NCBI RefSeq assembly: GCF_009996735.1
Contig: NZ_JAACYI010000009.1
Location: forward strand, 1 to 64,000
Reading direction: 5' to 3'
Origin: Cellulomonas sp. APG4
GTDB lineage: Bacteria > Actinomycetota > Actinomycetes > Actinomycetales > Cellulomonadaceae
DNA length: 64,000 nt
Positions 1-9,074 of the stretch are shown piece by piece. A program made the position numbers and the translations under genes. The notes under the pieces were generated by a model that worked only from the letters and a program-made list of their open reading frames with translations, did not search any database and was not told the DNA's origin. How positions within the stretch are numbered: position 1 is the first letter of the stretch; each line of letters begins with the position of its first letter.

Positions 1-1
1 C

Positions 2-124
2 AACGGGCGACTGGAGCACCTACGCGGCATCGCCCTCGGCTTCCGCAACCTCACCAACTACATCGCCCGCAGCCTGCTCGAGACCGGCGGCCTCAGACCG
101 CGACTACACCCTCGATTGCGATGA
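2..124 (+). pseudogene. C-terminal fragment of an ISL3-family transposase
   Basis: An open frame enters from the left edge and stops at 122-124. Its 40 residues contain GRLEHLRGIALGFRNLTNY and end in RPRLHPRLR, a typical ISL3-family transposase tail. The rest of the gene lies outside the window, so whether it is intact cannot be said. It runs directly into a second, oppositely oriented ISL3-like fragment (128-1030), so the junction near 125-138 is an insertion or rearrangement point. I infer mobile-element debris at the edge of the defence island. Confidence 0.7.
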
Positions 125-127
125 GCC

Positions 128-1030
128 GGCAATGGTGTGACCTCCCAGTCCGGGTCCCCAGCCTCCAGGGCCGTCTCGAGTCGGGTGACCTGCCGGGCGG
201 ACAGGTGCTCGGCGCCGTGTCGCAGCAGCCCGCGGATCTCGCAGGGCGGGTCGTTCTTGTGTCCGCGGTGACCGAGGGTGTCCTGCTGGACGCGGCAGCG
301 GACCTCGTCGACCACGGCCGTGCCGAGCTTGACGACGTGGAACGCGTCCAGGACCGCGACGGCGTTCTGGGGCCTCGCCGCGGATCGCGTTGGCATAGTT
401 CCGGAACAGGTCCAAGGCGGCGTGCTCGACCGTCGCGGTGAACCCCTCGGCCTGGGCGGCCAACCACCTCAAGTAGGCGGTCCCGGACCGGCCAGAGACC
501 ACGCCCAGCAGCCGTGCGCGGACGCGCCCGTACTCGTCACGGCTCAGATCGACCATCGAGGTCACCGCCCGGTCCCCACCGCGGCGCGAGGGCTTCCAGA
601 CGTGCTCGTCCGCCCCCAAGGTGACCACCCCATCGAGCGCGTCCCAGCAGGTGTGCCAGTCCACTCCAGGTGCCGGGCCAGGGTTGCCACGGTGGTGTCG
701 TCGTGGGGCAGCGCGTCGGTCGCCCACCCGATCGCCCGGCTCGTGAGCTTGGCCCGCGGCCCGATCAGCGGGTGGTCCTCGGAGAAGGTCACCACCGAGC
801 AGCCGGCATCGGGACATCGCCAGATCCGCTTGCGCCAGCAGATCAACACCGAAGCCCCGAACGCCGGCGCGTCGTGCACCCGGTGAACACGGCGACCGTG
901 ACCGATCGCGACCACTTCGCAGGACCGACAGCCGATCACGACCTCATCGGTCTCGACCGTCACCACAGCCGGCCCGCGCCATCGTGAGCGACCTCGAGCA
1001 TGTACAAGCCGGGGCGTGGAACACCTCGTC
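128..1030 (-). pseudogene. frameshifted, truncated ISL3-family transposase
   Basis: Read on the minus strand, ISL3 transposase segments appear one after another in different frames. Near 975-1003 there is GLYMLEVAHDGAG. About 690-970 encodes VVTVETDEVVIGCRSC and ICWRKRIWRCPDAGC, the Cys-rich N-terminal zinc-finger region. About 425-690 encodes DEHVWKPSRRGGDRAVTSMV, the start of the DDE catalytic domain. About 138-400 encodes AVAVLDAFHVVKLGTAVVDE. At least three frame changes are needed to join them, and homology stops near position 138, where the unrelated plus-strand fragment begins. The C-terminal third is missing. It cannot make an active transposase. Terminal inverted repeats were not identified. 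Confidence 0.8.
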
Positions 1031-1311
1031 AGCGCGGGCGCACCAACGTGCGCCGTCGCCGCATCTGCTCCCAGACACGTCGGGCTTCCGAAGGACGGTT
1101 GCTTGGTCGCTGCCGACCTTGGAGGCCCCGACACCTACCTCCCTGGAGCACCGCGCACACCGCCCACGACGACCACCCACGCTCGACTCCGAAGAGCCGG
1201 ATTCAGGAGATGCACGGCCGATCAATCACTCTGCGAGCGAAGCGCGCCGACCGGCCCGGCCGTGACCTGCTCCAGTGGCGCTGGGAGCGGTTCACGTCCT
1301 GAGTGCACGGG
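1031..1311. other. gene-free stretch between the IS remnant and the defence operon
   Basis: No reading frame here has recognisable protein features. It lies between the transposase remnant and the stop codon of the last gene of the six-gene defence operon. I see no clear hairpin with a T-tract that would mark the operon terminator, and no tRNA. It may be decayed IS sequence. Confidence 0.4.
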
Positions 1312-4300
1312 TCACGTCGACGCGTGAGCGATGCGGAAACTATCCCCTCGATTCTCGAGCCGACGTTCATGGACCAGCCGAGCCACAGCCTGGTTGGCCA
1401 TGCGGCGCACTTCTTCGGTCGTGTTCCATCCGAAGAACTTGGCGACATCCCTCGCGATCTGGTCGCTCTCCGCTACGACGGCGTCGTCCACGATATGCGT
1501 GATCGCGACGCGGATCTCCTCGGGCGGGACTTGCCTGGGCTTGCGCTGGGACTCCGGGCCACTCGGGTAGCGGGGCACTCTGAAGGCCTCGCCAGGCAAC
1601 GTGATGAAGTCCATCGAGTCGATGACGACCTTGCTGTCTCGGACACGAACCCCTTCGATCGCCCGGCGCGCGTTGCCGTCGATCTGCGACCCGATCCGGC
1701 CAATGCCCCAGTCGCGTCGCAGCCGGTCAAAGGCAACTGAGAGATGCATTGGCGCCTCGACGGCGAGAAGCTCTGCGAAGTACTGCCGCATGGCGGGCCG
1801 CGCCTCCACCGCGCCCGGCTCGTGCCAGGTCCGGTATCTCTCGCCACCCACGCGATACGGTCTCCCCCACTCTGGCGGCGCGTCCAGGTCCACTTGTTCG
1901 ACTTCCAGCACAGGCGTCGTCGGACGAGTGAGGATGGCTGGCATACCCGTCGCCGAGACCGCCGCCTCGATCGCGGCGCGGAGCCGATCCAGCTGCTCAG
2001 CCCGTTCGCGGACCCAGCTAATGCCCCAGATGCGGTGGATGCGCCAGCCGAGCCTGGTCAGCACCTCCTCGCGAAGGCGATCGCGATCTCGCGCGACTCT
2101 CGACGAATGGTAGGCCGCGCCGTCACACTCGACACCGAGGATGAACCGTCCCGGCTCGAGGGGGTGCCGGATGCCGATGTCGATCCTGTAACCCGCTGTC
2201 CCGACTTGCGGGACCGCCTCGTAGCCCAGAGCGACGATCTCTCGGATGACGTCTTCCTCGAACGGGCTCTCAGCGTCGCCGAGACTGTCAGTGAGGTCCA
2301 CGGCAAGCGCGGGCATGCCTCGTTGAGCGAAGTCGATGTAGCGCGCGAGTGCGCTGACACCCTCGTTCACGGAGACCAGTTGCCCCGGATGGAACGAGCT
2401 AACGACCTCGACCCGCTGACGGGCGCGTGTGATGGCAACATTCAAGCGCCGCCATCCGCCTTGTCGGTTCAGGGGACCAAAGTTTGTCGTCATCTTGCCG
2501 TGCTCGTCCGGGCCGTACCCGATGGAGAACAGGATGATGTCCCGCTCGTCACCCTGGACGCTCTCGAGACTCTTGATGAAGAAACCGTCAAGGCGGTCGT
2601 GCGAGTTCAAGAGGTCTGAGATCACGGGGTGTTCGAGCGCCTGTCGTTCCATCTCCGCGAAGATGGCGTCCTCCTGAGCGGTCGAGAAGGTGACCACCCC
2701 CAAGGAAAGGTCGGGGTGCTCCGTCGCGTGATGGACGATCCGCTCCACGACCTTCTGGGCCTCGACCGGGTTGTCGCGGGACGTACCTCGCCGGTACGTC
2801 CCGTTCACGACGATCGACTCGAGGCCGATGTCAGAGCCTTGCTCGCGCGCGCTCGGGAAGGTGAACAGCTCACCCTTGTAGAAGCGGTGGTTGGAGAAGG
2901 CGATGAGGCTCTCGTGGGCACTGCGGTAGTGCCAGCTGAGTGGTAGCGACGGCAGGGCGCCCGCTGCCTTGCATTGGTCGAGCACAGACTGGAAGACGTC
3001 CGGCTCCTCCTCGTCGTCCGTCTCCTCGTCCTGAAGGCCGCTGGTGAAGAAGCTCGTGGGCGGGAGCTGCTTCACGTCGCCGGCGACGATCAGTTGCTTC
3101 GCACGGTAGATGCAGTTGACCGCATCTGAGGGCAGCACCTGCGACGCCTCGTCAAAGATGACGACGTCAAAGCGCATGCCCGCAGGCAGGTACTGGGACA
3201 CCGCCAGCGGGCTCATCATGAAGCAGGGCTTGAGCTCCTGGGCCACCTGCCCGGCGTCGGCAAGCACGGTACGGATCGGCTTGTGACGGCTCTTAAGATT
3301 CGCCTGGCGCTGGATCAGCTGCGCGCCCCTGCTGGTGGCCGACTTGGGTCTGCGAGCGTTGCAGGCCACAACCACCTTGTTGTGAGCTTCGTGGACGAGG
3401 CGCCGGTCGAGGTGGTGGAAGCGCTCGACCAGGGCGTTCCGGTCGTCTGCTCGAAGGGGCTTCAGGCGGTGGTCGGCGTTGATCGTTGCGTCGACCCAGG
3501 CCTCGAGGACGGCACGCTCCACAGCCTCAGGGACGTCCGCAGCAGCCGCTCTGGCACTTGTGAGCTCCTCGATCAGCGGGGCGCAGCCGAAGTCCTCGAA
3601 CTGCTGGACGCGGTTCCGGTACTCGGCCCACACCGGGACGTCACGAGGTGCGTCAGCAGCCAGCTCCGCCAGAACCTCGTGCGCGATGTCAAGGTCCGTG
3701 TCGAGATCCGCCCGTAGCTCGGCTCGGCGGGCCTCGTCGAAGTTCGACAGCAGATCGTGGACTTGTCGCGAGTACGTCTCGACAAGCGGCGCCAGCTCGA
3801 CCGAGCGGATTGTTGGCTCCCAAAGTCGCTCGGCGACCCATAGAGGAATTTGGTCGTTCACCCGCCCTCGGACCGCGCTGGCCCAGCCAAGCGCCCGCTC
3901 GACGGCGGGCCACTCGGTCGAGAAGGACTCGTACGCCGGGCCCAACGCGGCTCGGTCGTCCTCGTACCGGTCCAGGATCGTTGCCGTGGTGCGCGCATGG
4001 TCACCGACTGCCGTGAGGATGCTGCGCGCGTCGGCGATCGTCGTGTCGCGCCCGGCCGCGACGGCGACGCGCTCGAGCACCGTGACAGCTGCCCGGTAGC
4101 TCTCATCGAGCTGCTGCGCCGCCTCGGCGATGTCCTGAGGCGTACGCGGCGCTTCTGGCCGGTTGGTTTCGCCCCACGCGGCCGCCAGTGAGTGCCACCG
4201 AGAGAGCGCAACCTCGATACGGTCGGCGGTGCCGAGCAGCTGTGGGTCCGGATTGCCGGTCGCGCTGAGTTGGCGGGCGAGCGCGTCGGCATCGAGGTCG

Positions 4301-6753
4301 TCACCGACGAGCCGCAATGCTTGCTCGGCGGTCGCGATGGCGACGCTCACACGGCTGAAGTCCGTGTCGGTTCGGCGGTAGTAGCCGCCCAGCCGCGCGG
4401 CGTGGTCAGCCTCGGCACGGGTCAGGGCTGCCTCAGCTTGTTGCCACGAGATGGCATTCGGGAGCGCAGCGACCGCCTGCTTGTCGGCTCGACCACGAAC
4501 CGTGATGCTCTTGAGCAAGCGACGATCCGCGCGCGCCGCGCTCGACCACCGACGCAGGCCGACATGCGTCTGGGTCAGCCTGGTGTGCAGAGCCGGGAGG
4601 TCCACGGTGAGCGCGTCTGACGTGAACTCGGCTTGCGTTCCCTTCTCCCACCCACGGACGAGCTCGACAAGGCTGCCGAGGATGCGCGCCGACTCGTGCA
4701 CGGCTGCGGTCACAGCGGGGTTCAGCCAGTCGGCCTCCGGCCGTGCGCTCTGAGCTCCCAGCCTTGCGAGTGCGACGAGATCAGCGAGTCGCGAGACGGC
4801 GAGCCGCTCGGCGTCGACGCCGAGCATGTGAGCCAGTCGACGCCCTTCGCTGGCGAGCTCGGCGAGTACCACCGGAGCGTTCCTTGCCGCGTCGACCGCG
4901 GCCCGGAGCTGCGTCGCTGACGTCGAGGGGCTCGGCGACCAGAGGTCGTTCGCGATCTCGAGAGCAGTGAGCAGCTCGAGGTCGTCCGGTTGCAGCTCAG
5001 TCCATCTCGGACCGACGGACTCCTCGATCGTCGTGGTGGCGCGCGCGTGTGCGTCGACGAGCCGTCGCACGTCGGCCAGGCGCTTGCGGACTGCGTCGAG
5101 GTCCTCGGTTGTGAGGTGCGCGAGCTGGCTGCCGTCGGGGCGTTCTTCGAGGAGTTGCAGGAGGAGCACACGATCGCTGGCAGCGGCCGCGGTGACGGGC
5201 ATCGAGACTTCAAGGTCGTCGTCGACCGCACGAGCTCGGGACGCGAGCGCCGCGGCGGAGTCACGGGCGGCGACTGCAAGGCGACGCAGCCGCTCGGGGT
5301 CTCCAGGGTCGGCGCAGCGCACGAGCCCTCGCCACGCGAAGGCGCTGCCGCGCTCCACCGGATCCCAGACCCGTGCCAGCGCGCCGGCGCCGCTGCGGAT
5401 GTCGGCCAAGTCGTCGGCGCTGAGCGACGACCACTGAGCGCCACCGGGGAGCCGGAAAGTGGAAAGGCGGTGTGCAGCCGCCATCGTTCCAAGCGCCCAG
5501 TGAATGCTCCGGCCCGTGCGCGGTCGCACCTCGTTGAGCGCGATGGCGTAGCCGCTGAGATCGTTCCGCGCGCGTTCGAGCTCCTTGGCCTCCACGGCGG
5601 ACAGGGGCTGCCCGGCACGAATGCGCTCGGAGAGGGCCTTACCCATGGTCTCGGCGAAGTGCTTGCGGGTGGTCGCGCTGCTGTGGAGTTCGAGCAAGAA
5701 GGGACCGAGCCCAACGTCCGAAAGTCGGTTGCGGACGACGTCCAGAGCGGCCGCCTTCTCGCTCACGAAGAGCACAGACCGCCCGCTCGCCATGAGCTCA
5801 GCGATCATGTTGGCGATCGTCTGGCTCTTGCCGCTCCCAGGTGGGCCATCCATGACGAAGCTGCGACCGTCACGGGCGGCGAGGATGCACTTGCGCTGGC
5901 TACCGTCGGCGTCCATCACGTTGTGCAGCAGCTCGGGAGGCATGACAGTGTCGAGCTCGTCGTCGCCGATGGGGTCAAACGCGAAGGAGCCTGCTGAAGG
6001 CGCGTCGGGTCCGAGGGCGACTAGCTGGACGAGTTCGCTCGCAAGCACCTCGTCCTGGTGCTCGCGCAGATCCTGGTAGATGGCTTCCTTGTGGAAGCTA
6101 AATGTGGTGAGGACGACACGTTCCTGGACGTCCCACCCACGGTGAGCCGCCACCTTCGCGCGGACCCCGGCGAACACCGAGGCGACATCCAACACATCCG
6201 GGTCGATATCGTCGAGGACGAGCCCGAAGTCGTGCTCGAGCTTGAGCGCAAGAACCGGGTTGAGCACGACGTCGTCCTCGGTCCGCGTGACGACGTACGG
6301 CATGTCCGCCGACGTCCGGCGCAGTCGCACGGGCGCTAGCAGGATGGGGCTGACAACCGGCTTGTCGTCCTGCGGGTCGCGCCAGGCGAGCATGCCGAGC
6401 CCGAGGTAGAGGGTCCACAGACCGCGATCGGCGAACGTCTGCTGGGAGTGCTGGTCGAGGCGTCGCAGACCCGCCTTAAGCTCGCTCTCGGTCTTGTCGA
6501 CGATCACGAGCTCGCGTCCACCGACGGACGTTCGTTCGCCGTCGAGCACGACGCGAACATCGCCGTTCTCGGTGAGCATCAGAGCATTGCTAGGACTGGG
6601 CGCGACCACCTCGAGCGACGCAGACTTCGTGTGCTTGAAGTAGAGCAGCCGCTGCCGGCGGTCGAGCGTGACGAGTTCCCGACGCCATGTCTCGAGCTGA
6701 CGTTCCAGGCGCGCGCGCACGTCGGACCGAGCGCCCGTCGAGTCTTCTGTCAT
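1312..6753 (-). CDS. DUF4011/Upf1-like superfamily 1 helicase with C-terminal nuclease-like domain and DUF3320
   Basis: This 1813-residue protein has an N-terminal DUF4011-type region (about 15-240), then a split SF1 helicase core. The Walker A motif GPPGSGKSQT is near residue 301. Walker B, VVIFDEASQVLPSD, is near 1196, followed by AGDVKQLPPTSFF and the C-terminal helicase motif LNVAITRARQRVEVV. Around 1470-1570 is a Vsr/DUF559-like (MTES_1575-type) nuclease fold with FEEDVIREIVALGYE, ILGVECDGAAYHSS and RLGWRIHRIW. The last 170 residues match DUF3320. Proteins of this architecture are common in defence islands and are thought to unwind and cut foreign nucleic acid; the role here is inferred. 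Its ATG overlaps the stop of the preceding helicase gene (ATGA at 6750-6753), so it is the last gene of a six-gene operon. Confidence 0.85.
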   Translation of the reverse strand: MTEDSTGARSDVRARLERQLETWRRELVTLDRRQRLLYFKHTKSASLEVVAPSPSNALMLTENGDVRVVLDGERTSVGGRELVIVDKTESELKAGLRRLDQHSQQTFADRGLWTLYLGLGMLAWRDPQDDKPVVSPILLAPVRLRRTSADMPYVVTRTEDDVVLNPVLALKLEHDFGLVLDDIDPDVLDVASVFAGVRAKVAAHRGWDVQERVVLTTFSFHKEAIYQDLREHQDEVLASELVQLVALGPDAPSAGSFAFDPIGDDELDTVMPPELLHNVMDADGSQRKCILAARDGRSFVMDGPPGSGKSQTIANMIAELMASGRSVLFVSEKAAALDVVRNRLSDVGLGPFLLELHSSATTRKHFAETMGKALSERIRAGQPLSAVEAKELERARNDLSGYAIALNEVRPRTGRSIHWALGTMAAAHRLSTFRLPGGAQWSSLSADDLADIRSGAGALARVWDPVERGSAFAWRGLVRCADPGDPERLRRLAVAARDSAAALASRARAVDDDLEVSMPVTAAAASDRVLLLQLLEERPDGSQLAHLTTEDLDAVRKRLADVRRLVDAHARATTTIEESVGPRWTELQPDDLELLTALEIANDLWSPSPSTSATQLRAAVDAARNAPVVLAELASEGRRLAHMLGVDAERLAVSRLADLVALARLGAQSARPEADWLNPAVTAAVHESARILGSLVELVRGWEKGTQAEFTSDALTVDLPALHTRLTQTHVGLRRWSSAARADRRLLKSITVRGRADKQAVAALPNAISWQQAEAALTRAEADHAARLGGYYRRTDTDFSRVSVAIATAEQALRLVGDDLDADALARQLSATGNPDPQLLGTADRIEVALSRWHSLAAAWGETNRPEAPRTPQDIAEAAQQLDESYRAAVTVLERVAVAAGRDTTIADARSILTAVGDHARTTATILDRYEDDRAALGPAYESFSTEWPAVERALGWASAVRGRVNDQIPLWVAERLWEPTIRSVELAPLVETYSRQVHDLLSNFDEARRAELRADLDTDLDIAHEVLAELAADAPRDVPVWAEYRNRVQQFEDFGCAPLIEELTSARAAAADVPEAVERAVLEAWVDATINADHRLKPLRADDRNALVERFHHLDRRLVHEAHNKVVVACNARRPKSATSRGAQLIQRQANLKSRHKPIRTVLADAGQVAQELKPCFMMSPLAVSQYLPAGMRFDVVIFDEASQVLPSDAVNCIYRAKQLIVAGDVKQLPPTSFFTSGLQDEETDDEEEPDVFQSVLDQCKAAGALPSLPLSWHYRSAHESLIAFSNHRFYKGELFTFPSAREQGSDIGLESIVVNGTYRRGTSRDNPVEAQKVVERIVHHATEHPDLSLGVVTFSTAQEDAIFAEMERQALEHPVISDLLNSHDRLDGFFIKSLESVQGDERDIILFSIGYGPDEHGKMTTNFGPLNRQGGWRRLNVAITRARQRVEVVSSFHPGQLVSVNEGVSALARYIDFAQRGMPALAVDLTDSLGDAESPFEEDVIREIVALGYEAVPQVGTAGYRIDIGIRHPLEPGRFILGVECDGAAYHSSRVARDRDRLREEVLTRLGWRIHRIWGISWVRERAEQLDRLRAAIEAAVSATGMPAILTRPTTPVLEVEQVDLDAPPEWGRPYRVGGERYRTWHEPGAVEARPAMRQYFAELLAVEAPMHLSVAFDRLRRDWGIGRIGSQIDGNARRAIEGVRVRDSKVVIDSMDFITLPGEAFRVPRYPSGPESQRKPRQVPPEEIRVAITHIVDDAVVAESDQIARDVAKFFGWNTTEEVRRMANQAVARLVHERRLENRGDSFRIAHAST

Positions 6754-8957
6754 GAGTCGTTCCTCGAAGTCCCCGGCATGAGCCGTCGTGCCATCGTGAG
6801 CAGTACCTCGACATCGTCATCGGCCAGGCCAGCGACGATCTCGAGAAGGCGATCGCGAGGGCCGCGGGTTGGCTCGTCAGGCGCTGGCTCGGCCAAGGGC
6901 TCGACGCGATCGTCCACCGGTTGCTGCGCCGAGGGTGTGGTGTCGAGGTGGTCGAGCCCGAGAGGGAGTGGCCGTGTGTGCGCGATGTACAGCGCCTGCG
7001 TGCATCGGGTCATCGCGGCGTAGAGGAGGCGCCGGTTGTCGTCGGAGGTCCCGACGATCGCGTCGGGCTCGGCAACGATCACGGCGTCGAACTCCAGGCC
7101 CTTGGCCAGCCGAGCGGGCACCACGGTCGTCGGACCAGCGAAGTCCCCGTCGCGGCCGTCCCCGATTGATGGGTCGAGCTCTCGAAGGTCGGCGAGCAGG
7201 CCGTCGTAGCCCGCGTCTTCGACGACGACACCGACGGACATCTCGAGCCTCCGCGCGTGCCGTATGGCGGACTCGACGACCGCGACGAGCGTGTCGGGCT
7301 CACCCCGGAGTACCTGAGGAACGAGTCGACCGGTTCGGATGGACTGTGGCGCACGAAGCGCCGAGGAGATGAGCGGAAGCTGACGCGCGGCGAGGTCGAG
7401 CACGGCGCTCGGGACGCGATAACCGATAGTCAAGGTCTCGACCTGGGCCGCGCTGTCTGACAGGTGTCGGCAGATCTGCGACCAGTCGTCCACCGCCCAG
7501 GTCGTGCGTGCCTGTGCGAGGTCGCCGAGCAGTGTCATCGAACCGCTTGGGCAACGGCGCGCCAACGCCCGCGCCTGCATCGGCGAGAGATCCTGCGCCT
7601 CGTCGACGACAACGTGTCCGTATGTGACGGGTGCTCCGTCGAGAAGCGCGGATAGCTCGTCGAGGCAGTAGAGATCCGCTTCCGTCCACGCCACCTCCGC
7701 GATCGGACCCGTGCCCTCACGGGCGATCGCCGCACGCTCGTCCGGAGTCAGGATGTCGGTGGCCGCGTCGACCAGCCACGAGCGCGTGGCGTAGAGCGTC
7801 CGGAGGAAGTCCTCGGGGGTGAACGTGGGCCAGAGCCGGTCGAGCGCGTTGGAGAACGCCGACAGCCGTCGGATCGTGGAGTCGTTCGCGACGGGTGGCC
7901 GTCCGTTGCGCCGCTGCTCGGCCGCGTAGACCTCGTACAGGGCATTCCCGAGGACCTGGCGGAGGACGCCGCGAGCCTCGTTGTGCGGCAGCGAACGACC
8001 GCGCACGTCATCGAGGATGGCCATCACCCGCGTACCGGGCAGTCGCACGCGGTCGGCACCGACTGCCAGCTCCACGTCTCCCGGCTGTGGATTCACCCTC
8101 TGCCGCAGCGCTGCCGCAAGGACCGCGGCCATGCGGTCAGAGCCCTTGACTGCTTCGCCCAGGGGCGTGTCCGTCGCGGTCGCACGGCCGTCTCCCGCGT
8201 ACAGGTCCGGCAGCTGCACCTGCAGCACGTCGTTGACTCCGAGCAAGGGCAGGACGCCGCTGATGTAGCTGAGCAGCGTCGCGGACGGCGCCACGACCAG
8301 CATGCCTCGCTCGCGAAGCGCGGCGTTGTTGTAGGCGAGCCACGCGGCGCGATGCAGGCCGACGACCGTCTTGCCCGTGCCCGGCCCGCCCTGCACGACC
8401 AGCAGGTCCTCCATCGGGGCGCGGATCACTCTGAACTGCTCCGCCTGAATCGTGGCGACGACGTCACGCATGGCGCCGTCACGTGAGCGTTCCAGCTCGG
8501 CGAGGAGAGCGTCGCTGATGGTCGGCCCGCCCAGCGCGCCGACGGCGGTGTCGCCGAAGACCTCGTCGATCAGGCGGACGATTCGGCGCTCTTCTTCGAC
8601 GAACGTCCGCTTGCTGGTCAGCCCCTGCGGATCGGCTGGCGTCGCCTGGTAGAAGGGAGCGGCCGCCGGCGTGTGCCAGCTGATGACCTTGAGGTTTTTC
8701 TTCTCGTCGTACACACGGCGACGACCTACGTAGAGGGTGGCGTCGGGTGCGTCCACGCGGCCGAATATCAGCGCACCGGTTCCTTTGGAGTGGCGTAGGA
8801 CCTCGAGCGCGCGCCGCAGGGCGCGCGCAGAGGCCCGGTCGCCAGGCACCGCCGCCGCAATGCTCGCCTCGGCGTCGGCCATGCCGCGTTCGAGCAGGTC
8901 GTACGCGGTGTCCAGGTAAGCCTGCTCGTCCGCAAGCGCAGGATGGGCCGCCGTCAC
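6750..8957 (-). CDS. HelD-like UvrD-family helicase
   Basis: A 735-residue SF1 helicase. The N-terminus (AYLDTAYDLLERGMADAEAS) resembles the coiled N-terminal arm of HelD-type proteins. Walker A is GGPGTGKTVVGLHR near residue 191, Walker B VVDEAQDLSPMQ near 448, motif IV-like IGYRVPSAVLDLA near 511, and motif V-like RLAKGLEFDAVIVAEPD near 616, followed by YAAMTRCTQALYI. I chose the GTG at 8957 because an AAGGAG lies five to six bases upstream; longer versions lack one. HelD proteins act on RNA polymerase, but this copy is embedded in a defence operon and may instead be a DNA motor of that system. Stop and next start overlap (ATGA). Confidence 0.8.
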   Translation of the reverse strand: MTAAHPALADEQAYLDTAYDLLERGMADAEASIAAAVPGDRASARALRRALEVLRHSKGTGALIFGRVDAPDATLYVGRRRVYDEKKNLKVISWHTPAAAPFYQATPADPQGLTSKRTFVEEERRIVRLIDEVFGDTAVGALGGPTISDALLAELERSRDGAMRDVVATIQAEQFRVIRAPMEDLLVVQGGPGTGKTVVGLHRAAWLAYNNAALRERGMLVVAPSATLLSYISGVLPLLGVNDVLQVQLPDLYAGDGRATATDTPLGEAVKGSDRMAAVLAAALRQRVNPQPGDVELAVGADRVRLPGTRVMAILDDVRGRSLPHNEARGVLRQVLGNALYEVYAAEQRRNGRPPVANDSTIRRLSAFSNALDRLWPTFTPEDFLRTLYATRSWLVDAATDILTPDERAAIAREGTGPIAEVAWTEADLYCLDELSALLDGAPVTYGHVVVDEAQDLSPMQARALARRCPSGSMTLLGDLAQARTTWAVDDWSQICRHLSDSAAQVETLTIGYRVPSAVLDLAARQLPLISSALRAPQSIRTGRLVPQVLRGEPDTLVAVVESAIRHARRLEMSVGVVVEDAGYDGLLADLRELDPSIGDGRDGDFAGPTTVVPARLAKGLEFDAVIVAEPDAIVGTSDDNRRLLYAAMTRCTQALYIAHTRPLPLGLDHLDTTPSAQQPVDDRVEPLAEPAPDEPTRGPRDRLLEIVAGLADDDVEVLLTMARRLMPGTSRNDS

Positions 8958-9074
8958 TCTCTCTCCTTCGGCACCGATGACTTGCTGCTGAACAGCTCTT
9001 CGGTCTCGTGAAGACTCGCACCGCTGGCCGGCATGCTCGTTGGGGCGACGGTCTGGCACCGCCCATTCCGCTGA

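Noticed and set aside
8958-9059. Longer start for the HelD-like gene
   Set aside because: The extra 34 residues lack features and a ribosome-binding site; GTG 8957 has AAGGAG upstream.
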